Assembly: GCF_026013545.1 (NCBI RefSeq)
Contig: NZ_JAPDOG010000003.1
Coordinates: forward strand, 1-64,000
Reading direction: 5' to 3'
Source of the DNA: Defluviimonas salinarum
GTDB lineage: Bacteria > Pseudomonadota > Alphaproteobacteria > Rhodobacterales > Rhodobacteraceae
Length of the DNA: 64,000 nucleotides
Shown here: in pieces, positions 53,891-64,000 of the stretch
How the letters are laid out: each line of letters begins with the position of its first letter
How positions within the stretch are numbered: position 1 is the first letter of the stretch
Notes under the pieces: model-generated
Seen by the model: the letters and a program-made list of their open reading frames with translations, nothing else
The model's database searches: none
What the model was told of the DNA's origin: nothing
Program-made: the position numbers and the translations under genes

Positions 53891-53918
53891 CTTGCAAAAT
53901 TCTTGCAACAGTTAGAAT
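53891..53918. promoter_or_regulatory. Promoter with TTGCAA repeats ahead of the acyl-CoA dehydrogenase operon
   Basis: CTTGCAAAATT followed by CTTGCAACAGT is an 11-base direct repeat (TTGCAA at 53892-53897 and 53903-53908). CTTGCA (53891-53896) with a 16-base spacer to TAGAAT (53913-53918) could be the promoter, so the first repeat would overlap the -35. Same hexamer as the mmsA and pccB elements, different spacing. Confidence 0.45.
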
Positions 53919-53956
53919 TTAACAAGCGTTCAATTCACGCCGCCAGGAGGGTTCCG

Positions 53957-55102
53957 ATGGATTTCGCACTGAGCGAGGAACAACAGGCCATCTTCGACAT
54001 GGCCTTTGCCTTCGGGCAGGAGCAGATCGCGCCCCATGCCCGTGACTGGGAGGCCGCGGGCACGATTCCGAAGGACCTCTGGCCGAAGGTCGCCGAGCTT
54101 GGCCTCGGCGGCATCTACGCCGCCGAGGACTACGGCGGCTCGGGGCTCGGCCGGCTCGACGCGACCCTGGTCTTCGAGGCGCTGGCGATGGCCTGCCCGG
54201 CCGTCGGCGCGTTCCTGTCGATCCACAACATGTGCGGCGGCATGATCGACAAGTTCGGCTCGGACGAGACCAAGGCGACATGGCTGCCCGAGCTGACCTC
54301 GATGCGCAAGGTCTTCGCCTATTGCCTGACCGAGCCCGGATCGGGCTCGGACGCGGCGGCCCTCAGGACCCGCGCCGAGCGCTCCAACGATGGCTGGAAG
54401 CTCAACGGCACCAAGGCTTTCATCTCGGGCGGCTCCTATTCCGACGTCTATGTCGTGATGTGCCGCACCGGCGAGGACGGGCCGAAGGGCATCTCGACCG
54501 TGATCGTCGAGGACGGCACGCCGGGCCTGTCCTTCGGCGCTCTGGAACAGAAGATGGGCTGGAAGGCACAACCGACCGCGCAGGTGCAGTTCGACGACTG
54601 CGTGATCCCGGCCGATAACCTCCTCGGCGAGGTGGGCAAGGGCTTTTCCTACGCGATGGCGGGGCTGGACGGCGGGCGGCTCAACATCGCGGCCTCCGCC
54701 CTCGGCGGCGCGCAGGCGGCGATGGACGCGACCGTCGCCTATATGGGCGAGCGCAAGGCCTTCGGGCGCACGCTCGACCAGTTCCAGGCGCTGCAGTTCC
54801 GGCTCGCCGAACTGGAGGTCAAGCTGCAGTCGGCACGGACCTTCCTGCGCCAGGCGGCGTGGAAGCTCGACAACAAGACCCCGGACGCCTCGAAGTTCTG
54901 CGCGATGGCGAAGCTGCTCGTGACCGACAACGCCTTCGAGGTCGCCAACCAGTGCCTGCAGCTTCACGGCGGCTACGGCTATCTCGCCGATTACGGCATC
55001 GAGAAGATCGTCCGCGATCTCCGCGTGCACCAGATCCTCGAGGGCACGAACGAGATCATGCGGCTGATCACCGCCCGCGCGCTTCTCGCGGAACGCGGCT
55101 GA
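53957..55102 (+). CDS. Acyl-CoA dehydrogenase, probably isobutyryl-CoA dehydrogenase
   Basis: A 381-residue FAD enzyme. Flavin/substrate motifs are CLTEPGSGSDAAALRTRAE and GLDGGRLNIAASALGGAQAA; the catalytic Glu is in HQILEGTNEIMRL near the C-terminus, the position used by straight and short-branched acyl-CoA dehydrogenases. Context indicates isobutyryl-CoA as substrate: the next two genes encode the following steps of valine breakdown. AGGAGG precedes the ATG. It shares one base with the next gene (TGATG), so the three genes form a tight operon. A butyryl or 2-methylbutyryl preference cannot be excluded. Confidence 0.88.
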   Translation: MDFALSEEQQAIFDMAFAFGQEQIAPHARDWEAAGTIPKDLWPKVAELGLGGIYAAEDYGGSGLGRLDATLVFEALAMACPAVGAFLSIHNMCGGMIDKFGSDETKATWLPELTSMRKVFAYCLTEPGSGSDAAALRTRAERSNDGWKLNGTKAFISGGSYSDVYVVMCRTGEDGPKGISTVIVEDGTPGLSFGALEQKMGWKAQPTAQVQFDDCVIPADNLLGEVGKGFSYAMAGLDGGRLNIAASALGGAQAAMDATVAYMGERKAFGRTLDQFQALQFRLAELEVKLQSARTFLRQAAWKLDNKTPDASKFCAMAKLLVTDNAFEVANQCLQLHGGYGYLADYGIEKIVRDLRVHQILEGTNEIMRLITARALLAERG

Positions 55103-56148
55103 TGACCGAGATCCGGATCGGCAAGGAGGGCCGCGCCGGGCGGATCACGCTCGACCGGCCGAAGGCGCTCAATGCGCTGACCTACGGGATGTGCCTCGAG
55201 ATCGACGCCGCACTGAAAGCGTGGGCCGGCGATCCGGACGTGGCGCTGGTGCTGATCGACGCGGAGGGCGAGCGCGCCTTCTGCGCCGGCGGCGACATCG
55301 CCGAGATGTACGCGACCGGCACCCGCGGCGACTGGTCCTACGGCCGCAAGTTCTGGTCCGACGAATACCGCATGAACGCGCGGATCGACGCATTCGCGAA
55401 ACCGGTGGTGAGCTTCCTGCAGGGTTTCACGATGGGCGGCGGCGTCGGCGTCGGCTGCCACGGCAGCCACCGGATCGTCGGCGAGACGAGTCAGATCGCG
55501 ATGCCAGAATGCGGGATCGGGCTGGTGCCCGATGTCGGCGGCTCCTACCTTTTGGCGCAGGCGCCGGGGCGCCTCGGCGAGTATCTCGGCACGACTGGCG
55601 CCCGGATGGGCCCGGCGGACGCGATCCTCGCCGGTTTCGCCGACCGCTTTGTGCCCGAAGCCGACTGGCCCGCGCTCAAGGCCGAGTTGATCGAGAGCGG
55701 CGCTGCGGGCCGGATCGACGCGCGAACCTCAACGCCGCCGGCGGGACGGTTCGCCGCGCTGCAAGCCGAGATCGACGCGCTCTTCGCGGGCGAGACGGCG
55801 GGCGACATCGCCCGCGCGCTGAAGGCCGCCGAAGGCGAGGTCGCAACCGAGGCGCGCAAGGCCTTTAGCCGCGCCGCGCCGCTGTCGGTCGCCTGCACGG
55901 TCGAGATCCTGCATCGCCTCCGCGCAGCGCCCTCGATGCGCGCCGCGCTGGAACTGGAATATCGCTTCACCTACCGTTCGATGGAGCACGCGGATTTCCT
56001 TGAAGGCATCCGCGCGGCGATCATCGACAAGGACCGCAACCCGCGCTGGCGCCACGAGAGCACCGAAGCCGTGCCGCCGTCCGAGGTGGCGAAGATGCTG
56101 ATGCCGCTCGGGGATGACGCCCTGACATTCGAGGAGGAACGGACATGA
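55102..56148 (+). CDS. 3-hydroxyisobutyryl-CoA hydrolase (enoyl-CoA hydratase family)
   Basis: A 348-residue crotonase-fold enzyme. The oxyanion-hole segments are ERAFCAGGDIAEMY (near residue 54) and FTMGGGVGVGCHGSHRIVG (near residue 111). Glu and Asp in IAMPECGIGLVPDVGGSYLL correspond to the catalytic pair of HIBYL-CoA hydrolases. The extra C-terminal domain (to 348 residues) is typical of the hydrolase rather than a plain hydratase. It releases free 3-hydroxyisobutyrate for MmsB. It overlaps both neighbours (TGATG and ATGA). Confidence 0.9.
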   Translation: MTEIRIGKEGRAGRITLDRPKALNALTYGMCLEIDAALKAWAGDPDVALVLIDAEGERAFCAGGDIAEMYATGTRGDWSYGRKFWSDEYRMNARIDAFAKPVVSFLQGFTMGGGVGVGCHGSHRIVGETSQIAMPECGIGLVPDVGGSYLLAQAPGRLGEYLGTTGARMGPADAILAGFADRFVPEADWPALKAELIESGAAGRIDARTSTPPAGRFAALQAEIDALFAGETAGDIARALKAAEGEVATEARKAFSRAAPLSVACTVEILHRLRAAPSMRAALELEYRFTYRSMEHADFLEGIRAAIIDKDRNPRWRHESTEAVPPSEVAKMLMPLGDDALTFEEERT

Positions 56149-57017
56149 AGATCGGATTCATCGGGCTTGGCAACATGGGCGGGCCGATGGCAGCCAACCT
56201 GGTCAAGGCGGGGCATGACGTCACCGGCTTCGACGTGGCCGGCGTGACGGTCGAGGGCGCGCGCGCGGCGGGCACGGCGGCCGAGGCCGCCGCGGGTGCC
56301 GACGTCGTCATCACCATGCTGCCGAACGGCGCGATCCTGCGCGCGGTCGCGACCGAGGTGATCCCGGCGATGAAGAAGGGCGCCGTCTTCTGCGACTGCT
56401 CGACCGTCGACGTCGCGAGCGCCCGCGCGGTCGCTGCCGATGCCGAGAAGGCAGGACTTCTCGCTGTCGACGCGCCGGTCTCGGGCGGGGTCACGGGGGC
56501 GGCCGCGGGCACGCTGACCTTCATGGCCGGCGGCTCCGAAGCGGCCTTCGCAGTCGTGCAGCCGCTCTTCGACATCATGGGCCAGAAGGCGGTGCATTGC
56601 GGTGCCTCTGGCGCCGGTCAGGCGGCGAAGATCTGCAACAACATGATCCTCGGCGTCACCATGATCGCCACCTGCGAGGCCTTTGCGCTGGCCGACAAGC
56701 TCGGCCTCGACCGGCAGAAGATGTTCGACGTGGTCTCCACCTCCTCGGGTTACAGCTGGACGATGAACGCCTATTGCCCGGCGCCGGGCGTCGGGCCGAA
56801 ATCGCCCGCCGACAATGCCTACAAGCCCGGCTTCGCGGCCGAGCTGATGCTGAAGGACCTGCGCCTCAGCCAGCAGGCCGCCGAGGCTGCCGATGCCGAC
56901 ACGCCGATGGGCGAGCTGGCCGCGCGGCTCTACGAGACCTTCGTGGAAAGCGAGGACGGCAAGGGCATGGATTTCTCGGCGATGCTGCCGCGGTTCGAAA
57001 AACGCCATCGCGGCTGA
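56145..57017 (+). CDS. mmsB: 3-hydroxyisobutyrate dehydrogenase
   Basis: A 290-residue NAD-dependent dehydrogenase giving methylmalonate semialdehyde. It starts IGFIGLGNMGGPMAANLVKA (dinucleotide fold). The DAPVSGGVTGAAAGTL segment is the substrate loop, and the catalytic Lys is in GAGQAAKICNNMILG (near residue 168). The ATG overlaps the hydrolase stop by four bases (ATGA). With mmsA (51073) it completes valine to propionyl-CoA. Confidence 0.95.
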   Translation: MKIGFIGLGNMGGPMAANLVKAGHDVTGFDVAGVTVEGARAAGTAAEAAAGADVVITMLPNGAILRAVATEVIPAMKKGAVFCDCSTVDVASARAVAADAEKAGLLAVDAPVSGGVTGAAAGTLTFMAGGSEAAFAVVQPLFDIMGQKAVHCGASGAGQAAKICNNMILGVTMIATCEAFALADKLGLDRQKMFDVVSTSSGYSWTMNAYCPAPGVGPKSPADNAYKPGFAAELMLKDLRLSQQAAEAADADTPMGELAARLYETFVESEDGKGMDFSAMLPRFEKRHRG

Positions 57018-57094
57018 TTTCCGCCGATGCTACAGAGCGGGGGAACACTTCGCCCGCGCCAGCGATTAGGTTTCACTGGCCAAGGAGATACCGC

Positions 57095-57439
57095 ATGACC
57101 CGCAGAACCGTCCGACTCGTCCTTTCCGCGCTCGCGCTCGCCGCGCTGAGCGCGGCCCCCGTCCATGCCGGCGGCAAGAACTGCCCGCCGGGGCTCGCCA
57201 AGAAGGCCGTGCCGTGCGTGCCGCCCGGGCAAGCGAAGAAGGGCGTGCGCTACCCCGATCGCGGCGACTATGTGACCCACTACCACTATCACCGGATCCG
57301 CTACCCGGATCGCTACGAGCTGCCGCCGCTCCGGCCCGGCGAACGGTATTACATCGTCGACAACCGCATCTACCGCGTGGACGAGGCGACATACGAGATC
57401 CTCGACTTCATCCGCGCGACCTCGGCGCTGCTCGACTGA
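57095..57439 (+). CDS. Small secreted RcnB-like protein
   Basis: A 114-residue protein with a signal peptide (LVLSALALAALSAAPVHAGG) and a mature region with CPPGLAKKAVPCVPPGQAKK, a His/Tyr-rich DYVTHYHYHRIRYPD segment and a C-terminal RYYIVDNRIYRVD motif. The last part resembles RcnB-like periplasmic proteins and is shared with the gene at 59581. Such proteins are sometimes labelled excinuclease A by position, without basis. The role is unknown; the His cluster could bind metal. AAGGAG precedes the ATG. Confidence 0.72.
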   Translation: MTRRTVRLVLSALALAALSAAPVHAGGKNCPPGLAKKAVPCVPPGQAKKGVRYPDRGDYVTHYHYHRIRYPDRYELPPLRPGERYYIVDNRIYRVDEATYEILDFIRATSALLD

Positions 57440-57476
57440 CGATGCCTCCCCGTCCCCCGAGCGAGCCGGCTCGGCC

Positions 57477-58133
57477 ATGACCGTCTGGACCTCGGAGGCA
57501 ACGGGGCTGGGCGCGCTGGACGCCGCCGCGTGCCGCCAGATCGAGACGCTTGTTCCGGTCGAACTTGCGCGCGGCACGCCGGTCTTCCATCCGGGCGACA
57601 CGGTGAAGGGCTTCGTCGTCGTGCTCAAGGGCCGGATCGAGGTGTTCCTAACCGGCCCCTCGGGGCGCGACATCCTGCTCTACGCCGTCGAGCCCGGCGG
57701 CTCCTGCGTGCAGACGACGCTCGGCCTTCTCGGCGGCGACGATTACTCGGGCGAGGCCGTCGCCGCGGCCGACTGTCGGCTGGTCCTGATCCCGCGCGGC
57801 CTGTTTCTGACCCTGATGGACAGCTCCGCCACCTTCCGCGCCTATGTCTTCTCGGCCTTTGCCGCGCGGATGCAGGGCATGATGCATGTCCTCGAACGTG
57901 TCGCCTTCCAGCGCGTCGAAAGCCGGCTCGCCCAGGCGCTGCTCGACCGCGCCACGGACGGCGTGGTCCATGCGACCCATCAGGAACTCGCCACCGCCAT
58001 CGGATCGGCCCGCGAGGTCGTCTCGCGGCGCCTCGACGCGCTCCAGCGGTCGGGCTGGGTCGCGACCGAACGCGGCGCCGTGCGCCTCACGGATGCCCCC
58101 GCCCTGCGGCGCCTCGCCGCAGCGGCGGAGTAG
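57477..58133 (+). CDS. Crp/Fnr family transcriptional regulator
   Basis: A 218-residue regulator: cyclic-nucleotide-like sensor domain (residues about 10-125), a dimer helix, and a winged helix with THQELATAIGSAREVVSRRLD (near residue 165). No FNR-type cysteine cluster is visible; only three scattered Cys occur. It is followed 94 bases later by a DUF2892 membrane protein, a pairing seen where such regulators react to sulfide, persulfide or nitrosative stress. The signal is not known. Confidence 0.88.
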   Translation: MTVWTSEATGLGALDAAACRQIETLVPVELARGTPVFHPGDTVKGFVVVLKGRIEVFLTGPSGRDILLYAVEPGGSCVQTTLGLLGGDDYSGEAVAAADCRLVLIPRGLFLTLMDSSATFRAYVFSAFAARMQGMMHVLERVAFQRVESRLAQALLDRATDGVVHATHQELATAIGSAREVVSRRLDALQRSGWVATERGAVRLTDAPALRRLAAAAE

Positions 58134-58227
58134 CGTGACGAGGTCACAGACCCGCCGTGCCGCCCCTGTCATCCTGCCCCCCGTAACGGCCGGGCACCCG
58201 CCCGGCACGGGAAACAGGAGACTGACC

Positions 58228-58437
58228 ATGTTCAAGACCAATGTCGGCGGCGCGGACCGCGTGATCCGCATCCTTCTCGGGATCGTCCTTCTGGGGGCGT
58301 TCTTCGCGATGCCCGATCTCGGCTACCGCTGGGCCCTCGCCCTCGTCGGCGCGATCGCACTTCTCACCGGCGCCCTTTCGACCTGCCCGCTCTACACGCT
58401 GCTCGGCCTCTCGACCTGCCCGATGAAGAAGAGCTGA
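58228..58437 (+). CDS. DUF2892 (YgaP-like transmembrane domain) protein
   Basis: A 69-residue protein of two hydrophobic helices. It has the DUF2892 pattern: NVGGADRVIRILLGIVLLGA, then YRWALALVGAIALLTG and the CPLYTLLGLSTCPMKK tail with two conserved Cys. In E. coli YgaP this membrane module is joined to a rhodanese; here it is separate, and a free rhodanese is encoded at 63008. It is probably controlled by the Crp/Fnr regulator just upstream. Confidence 0.88.
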   Translation: MFKTNVGGADRVIRILLGIVLLGAFFAMPDLGYRWALALVGAIALLTGALSTCPLYTLLGLSTCPMKKS

Positions 58438-59430
58438 TCAGCCGTCCCACTTCACCCGCATCCGGCGCGAGAACTCCGTGCCGTCCGCGAGTGCCGGGCC
58501 GAGCCGGCCGAGCGAGGCGCGTGCCGCGACCTCCTCGGCCGTGAGGTCGGGACGCAGTACCCCGATGTCGCGCAGATAACCCGGCAACCGCCCCGACAGT
58601 ATGACGCGGGGATCGAACACCACGCGGTCGGAAAGCTGGGCCGCAAGATGGTAGGGAACCGTCGTGCAATTGCTCGTCAGCGTGTTGTACCAGCGCGGCG
58701 CCCGGTCGAGATCGTTGCCAAGCTCAAGGAAGGACAGGAACAGCCGCTCGCGCTGTCCGGCCTCCATCGTGATCGGATAGAGCGAGACCTGCTCGCCCCG
58801 CAGGTCGGTACGCAGCCGCACGATGTCCCGCTCGTCGGCCGCGATCAGCACCAGTTCGAACTTTCGGAAGAACCCGCCGAGGGAGGAGAACTCCTCGTCC
58901 CGCTCCTTGCGGATCTCGCTCGAAAAGACGACATGCTGGCCGTCGTCGAAGCCGAAGCTCACCAGCGTATGCGCGATGTCGGGGCTGTCCCAGACCGACA
59001 GGATGATGTCGACCGAGGTGATGGCGCCCGGATCCACGACCCGCCTCTCCCAGCGTTCGTCCGCCTCGGTCTCCGACGTCCAGCCGAAGTTCCGCACGTT
59101 GTTAAGCGTGACTTTGTCCGGCCCGATCTCGGCGGTGACGCCGTGGGCGACCTCGGGCTTCCAGTCGCGGTCGGCGCGCGGCACGAGCGTGCTCCACCAG
59201 AGGCCAGCCCCCACAAGAACCAGCCCCATCGCGATCCAGACCCGCCGCCAGTGGCGGCGCCAGAGAAGCACGAGGAGCCCTAGCAGAAGCGCCACGATCA
59301 CCGCGAAGAAGACCTGCCACCACGGAGCGCCAAGCTGGAAATATCCCAGGAGCGCGGTCCAGCCGATGAGGCCGGCCGCCAGGACGACCTGAAGCGCGCG
59401 GCCCGCGATAACGGCGATCGGTACGATCAT
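58438..59430 (-). CDS. DUF4105 (Lnb N-terminal-like) membrane protein
   Basis: A 330-residue protein. Three hydrophobic helices lie in the first 105 residues, then a periplasmic domain containing LNNVRNFGWTSETEADERW and, in the second half, YNTLTSNCTTVPYHLAAQ with the conserved Cys of the papain-like DUF4105 fold. Related domains act in lipoprotein N-acylation or peptidoglycan cleavage, but the role here is unknown. ATG 59430 has AAGGGGT upstream. The stop directly abuts the DUF2892 gene on the other strand. Confidence 0.82.
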   Translation of the reverse strand: MIVPIAVIAGRALQVVLAAGLIGWTALLGYFQLGAPWWQVFFAVIVALLLGLLVLLWRRHWRRVWIAMGLVLVGAGLWWSTLVPRADRDWKPEVAHGVTAEIGPDKVTLNNVRNFGWTSETEADERWERRVVDPGAITSVDIILSVWDSPDIAHTLVSFGFDDGQHVVFSSEIRKERDEEFSSLGGFFRKFELVLIAADERDIVRLRTDLRGEQVSLYPITMEAGQRERLFLSFLELGNDLDRAPRWYNTLTSNCTTVPYHLAAQLSDRVVFDPRVILSGRLPGYLRDIGVLRPDLTAEEVAARASLGRLGPALADGTEFSRRMRVKWDG

Positions 59431-59580
59431 GCGACCCCTTCCCTCTGCGTCCGGGCCATTCCTGCGCAAAATCCACCTGCCTGCAAGACGCATCCTCCCT
59501 TTCGCGACGTCCGGGCTCCGATACAGGCGGGGTCCATGCTACGATGGCGCATTGTTGAAAGTGATTCCCGGAGGTTCCCT

Positions 59581-59904
59581 ATGCGGAGATCCGTTCATTT
59601 CCTGACCCTCGCCGCCCTCACATCGATCGCGTCCACGGGCGCCGCCGCGGCGCAGACCTGTCTCAGCCAGACGGCCTCGGCGAAGTGCCTCGTCATCCCC
59701 GCCGAGCAGCGCTCGCAGCCGGAATACGCCGTCGGGGACGCGTTCCCGATCTACAATTACAGCATGCTGCTCGACATAGACCGCTACGGCCTGCCGCCCG
59801 TGGACGGGGCCTGGCGCTACTACAAGGCGGACTACGTCGTCTACCGCGTCGACGCGAACGACCACCAGGTGCTGGAGGTCATCCACAACTTCCGCCGGCG
59901 CTGA
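59581..59904 (+). CDS. Small secreted RcnB-like protein (second)
   Basis: A 107-residue protein with a signal peptide (FLTLAALTSIASTGAAAA, mature start at about QTCLS). The mature part contains a Cys pair and ends DGAWRYYKADYVVYRVDAND followed by QVLEVI. The RYY..D..YRVD pattern near the end matches the protein at 57095, so the two are paralogues. It lies next to uvrA (convergent), which explains the misleading excinuclease label such proteins often get. No DNA-repair feature is present. Confidence 0.72.
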   Translation: MRRSVHFLTLAALTSIASTGAAAAQTCLSQTASAKCLVIPAEQRSQPEYAVGDAFPIYNYSMLLDIDRYGLPPVDGAWRYYKADYVVYRVDANDHQVLEVIHNFRRR

Positions 59905-59907
59905 TCG

Positions 59908-62766
<2,859 letters not shown>

Positions 62767-62831
62767 GCTGCCCCCGGGGATCAGGCGTTAACAAATAGTG
62801 CATGTCGCGCGAGTCTCCAACCGGAAAGTGA

Positions 62832-62846
62832 GAACATAACAAGAAC
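62832..62846 (-). promoter_or_regulatory. LexA (SOS) box upstream of uvrA
   Basis: GAACATAACAAGAAC, read on the uvrA strand as GTTC-N7-GTTC, is the exact alphaproteobacterial LexA recognition form. It is 66 bases before the uvrA start. It supports damage-induced expression of uvrA. Confidence 0.85.
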
Positions 62847-63007
62847 TGCGCCATTGCATGCTGACAGTATGGCTCAGGCGGAGTGCACGAAATGCGGCCA
62901 CACCACATCAAATTCATCTTTTTGAATTTATTTTCCACCCGAGTCTTGATATGGAGGACCGACACGCCAGATCAGACGGCGAGATCACCTCAGCGAAAGG
63001 CCCCGCA

Positions 63008-63373
63008 ATGCTGTCCTTCCTCCGCTCCCTCGCCTCCGGCGCGCCCGGTCTTTCGCCGAAGGACGCCGTCGCCCGCGCCGCGGCGGGAGAGCTGACCGTG
63101 ATCGACGTGCGCGAGGGTGCCGAGATCGCCGCTTCCGGAAAGGCGGCCGGTGCGCTTCACGTCCCGCTCGCGGTCCTGCGCATGAAATGCGATCCGTCGA
63201 GCCCCGAATGCCTGGCGGAACTTTCCTGCGAGCGTCCCGTGGCGCTCTACTGCGCCTCCGGCGCCCGCAGCCAGATGGCGGCGCAGATGCTCGCGCAGCT
63301 CGGCTACCGCGAGGTCTACAACCTTGGCGGCTTCGGTGACTGGCGCGCCGCGGGCGGCGCGGTCACCCGCTGA
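63008..63373 (+). CDS. Rhodanese-like sulfurtransferase
   Basis: A 121-residue single-domain rhodanese. TVIDVREGAEIAASGKAAGA is the early strand/loop segment. The active-site loop is YCASGARSQMAAQML, where the catalytic Cys (near residue 85) carries a persulfide. The YNLGGFGDWRAAGG ending is typical. No signal peptide, so it acts in the cytoplasm. Its neighbours (uvrA, DUF502) give no clear pathway, but the DUF2892/Crp pair is 5 kb away. Confidence 0.9.
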   Translation: MLSFLRSLASGAPGLSPKDAVARAAAGELTVIDVREGAEIAASGKAAGALHVPLAVLRMKCDPSSPECLAELSCERPVALYCASGARSQMAAQMLAQLGYREVYNLGGFGDWRAAGGAVTR

Positions 63374-63377
63374 ACCG

Positions 63378-63977
63378 TCACCCGCTCGGCGGTTCGCCGC
63401 CGCTGCGGATCGCCCGGCTGGCAATGCCCAGGGTTCCACGCCCCAGGGCCCGCTGCGCACGGTTGATCCCGGCGAGCGGCGAGTCGAGCGGGGAAATCCG
63501 CTCGGTCTCGACGATGATCGTCGTGCCGGACCAGACGGAGGGCGATCCCGGCAGGAACACCGTCGCATGATCGCCCTCACGCTCCACCTCGTAGGCCAGC
63601 TGACAATGATCATCGAACCGCACCAGAACGGCGCGCAGCAGCCCTTCGCGCTCCTCTGACTCCGCGAGACCGCTGACCTTGGCCTTGACCGCGACATAGC
63701 CCGGAATCGTGTCGGTGAGGATCGCATCCACCGCCGAAACGCGCGCCTTCACGATGCGATGGCGCACCGCAAGCCCGGACAGGAAGCAGAAGCCAAGGAT
63801 CAGGACCGACGCCGCCGCGCTCACCAGGACCGGCCTCGCGGCGTGGGCTTCGGGCAATGCCGCTTCGATCGGCCCAGCCACCTTGAGGGCGACGAGCCAT
63901 GCCTTTTCGAACACGATCACCAGGAAGCCAATCGGCACGAGGGCCAGAATCCCGCCGACGATCGTCGTCTTGATCAT
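63378..63977 (-). CDS. DUF502 family membrane protein
   Basis: A 199-residue membrane protein with two N-terminal helices (VGGILALVPIGFLVIVFE and LVSAAASVLILGFCFLSGLA) and a soluble C-terminal half containing GLLRAVLVRFDDHCQLAYEV and VFLPGSPSVWSGTTIIV, which matches DUF502. The function is unknown. Its stop lies 4 bases from the rhodanese stop (convergent). The ATG at 63977 is preceded by GGGAGA. Confidence 0.85.
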   Translation of the reverse strand: MIKTTIVGGILALVPIGFLVIVFEKAWLVALKVAGPIEAALPEAHAARPVLVSAAASVLILGFCFLSGLAVRHRIVKARVSAVDAILTDTIPGYVAVKAKVSGLAESEEREGLLRAVLVRFDDHCQLAYEVEREGDHATVFLPGSPSVWSGTTIIVETERISPLDSPLAGINRAQRALGRGTLGIASRAIRSGGEPPSG

Positions 63978-64000
63978 GGTCTCCCCCAGTCCCGGGCACC

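Noticed and set aside
59581-59904. Excinuclease ABC subunit A label for the small secreted protein
   Set aside because: It has a signal peptide, no ATPase or zinc motif, and is only a neighbour of uvrA.

Overview
The window is ordinary, dense, high-GC chromosome of a marine or soil alphaproteobacterium of the Rhodobacteraceae/Paracoccaceae type. The evidence is the gene content and order: a PccR (ScfR) regulator beside propionyl-CoA carboxylase, purL-bolA-grxD, tandem gap genes, a gene-transfer-agent style endolysin/holin pair beside ccmE-argC, a GAAC-N7-GAAC SOS box before uvrA, and an Usg protein. I cannot name the genus. I see no rRNA, tRNA, insertion sequence, prophage, CRISPR array or origin. 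No gap between genes exceeds about 250 bases.

Layout. 1-6.8 kb: start of pccB, a broken DUF486 gene, a Bcr/CflA-type MFS exporter, a DUF4240 gene coupled to pccR, a YdcH protein, and pabB/pabC. 6.8-13.8 kb: glycine-betaine synthesis (betA, betB, betI) divergent from a choline ABC importer (choX-choW-choV), with two BetI-like operators between them. 13.8-24.3 kb: an imine-reductase-like oxidoreductase, exporters (two EamA, one ArgO with its ArgP-like regulator), yebC, two convergent SLC13/TrkA-C permeases, and a YmdB-type phosphoesterase. 24.3-31.6 kb: glnE, holin, endolysin, ccmE, argC, an alpha/beta hydrolase and murI. 31.8-36.3 kb: a 1133-residue indolepyruvate:ferredoxin oxidoreductase and a divergent LysR. 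36.3-45.8 kb: a candidate structured small RNA, purL-bolA-grxD, zapA with a coiled-coil partner, transketolase, an HPF/cold-shock fusion, usg and DUF808. 46-50 kb: two GAPDH genes flanking a 47-residue membrane protein, a PACE efflux protein, coaD and a CBS protein. 50-57 kb: valine/propionyl-CoA catabolism (LysR, mmsA, a carboxylate-amine ligase, acyl-CoA dehydrogenase, a hydrolase of the 3-hydroxyisobutyryl-CoA type, mmsB). 57-64 kb: two related small secreted proteins, a Crp/Fnr regulator with a DUF2892 protein, DUF4105, uvrA, a rhodanese and DUF502.

How the parts connect. The most coherent theme is short-branched and odd-chain acyl-CoA metabolism. Valine breakdown (53.9-57.0 kb, plus mmsA at 51.1 kb) delivers propionyl-CoA, which PccB (1-163) carboxylates. 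The PccR gene (3218-4612) is in the same window, and TGCAA-type repeats, mostly tandem with an 8-base period, lie upstream of pccB, of the pccR operon, of mmsA and of the acyl-CoA dehydrogenase operon. This suggests a local PccR regulon larger than pccB alone. A second theme is the GAPDH pair. The first copy has Ala and the second Asp at the position that selects NADP or NAD, and both have CceR-like boxes in front of them. The window otherwise holds core housekeeping genes.
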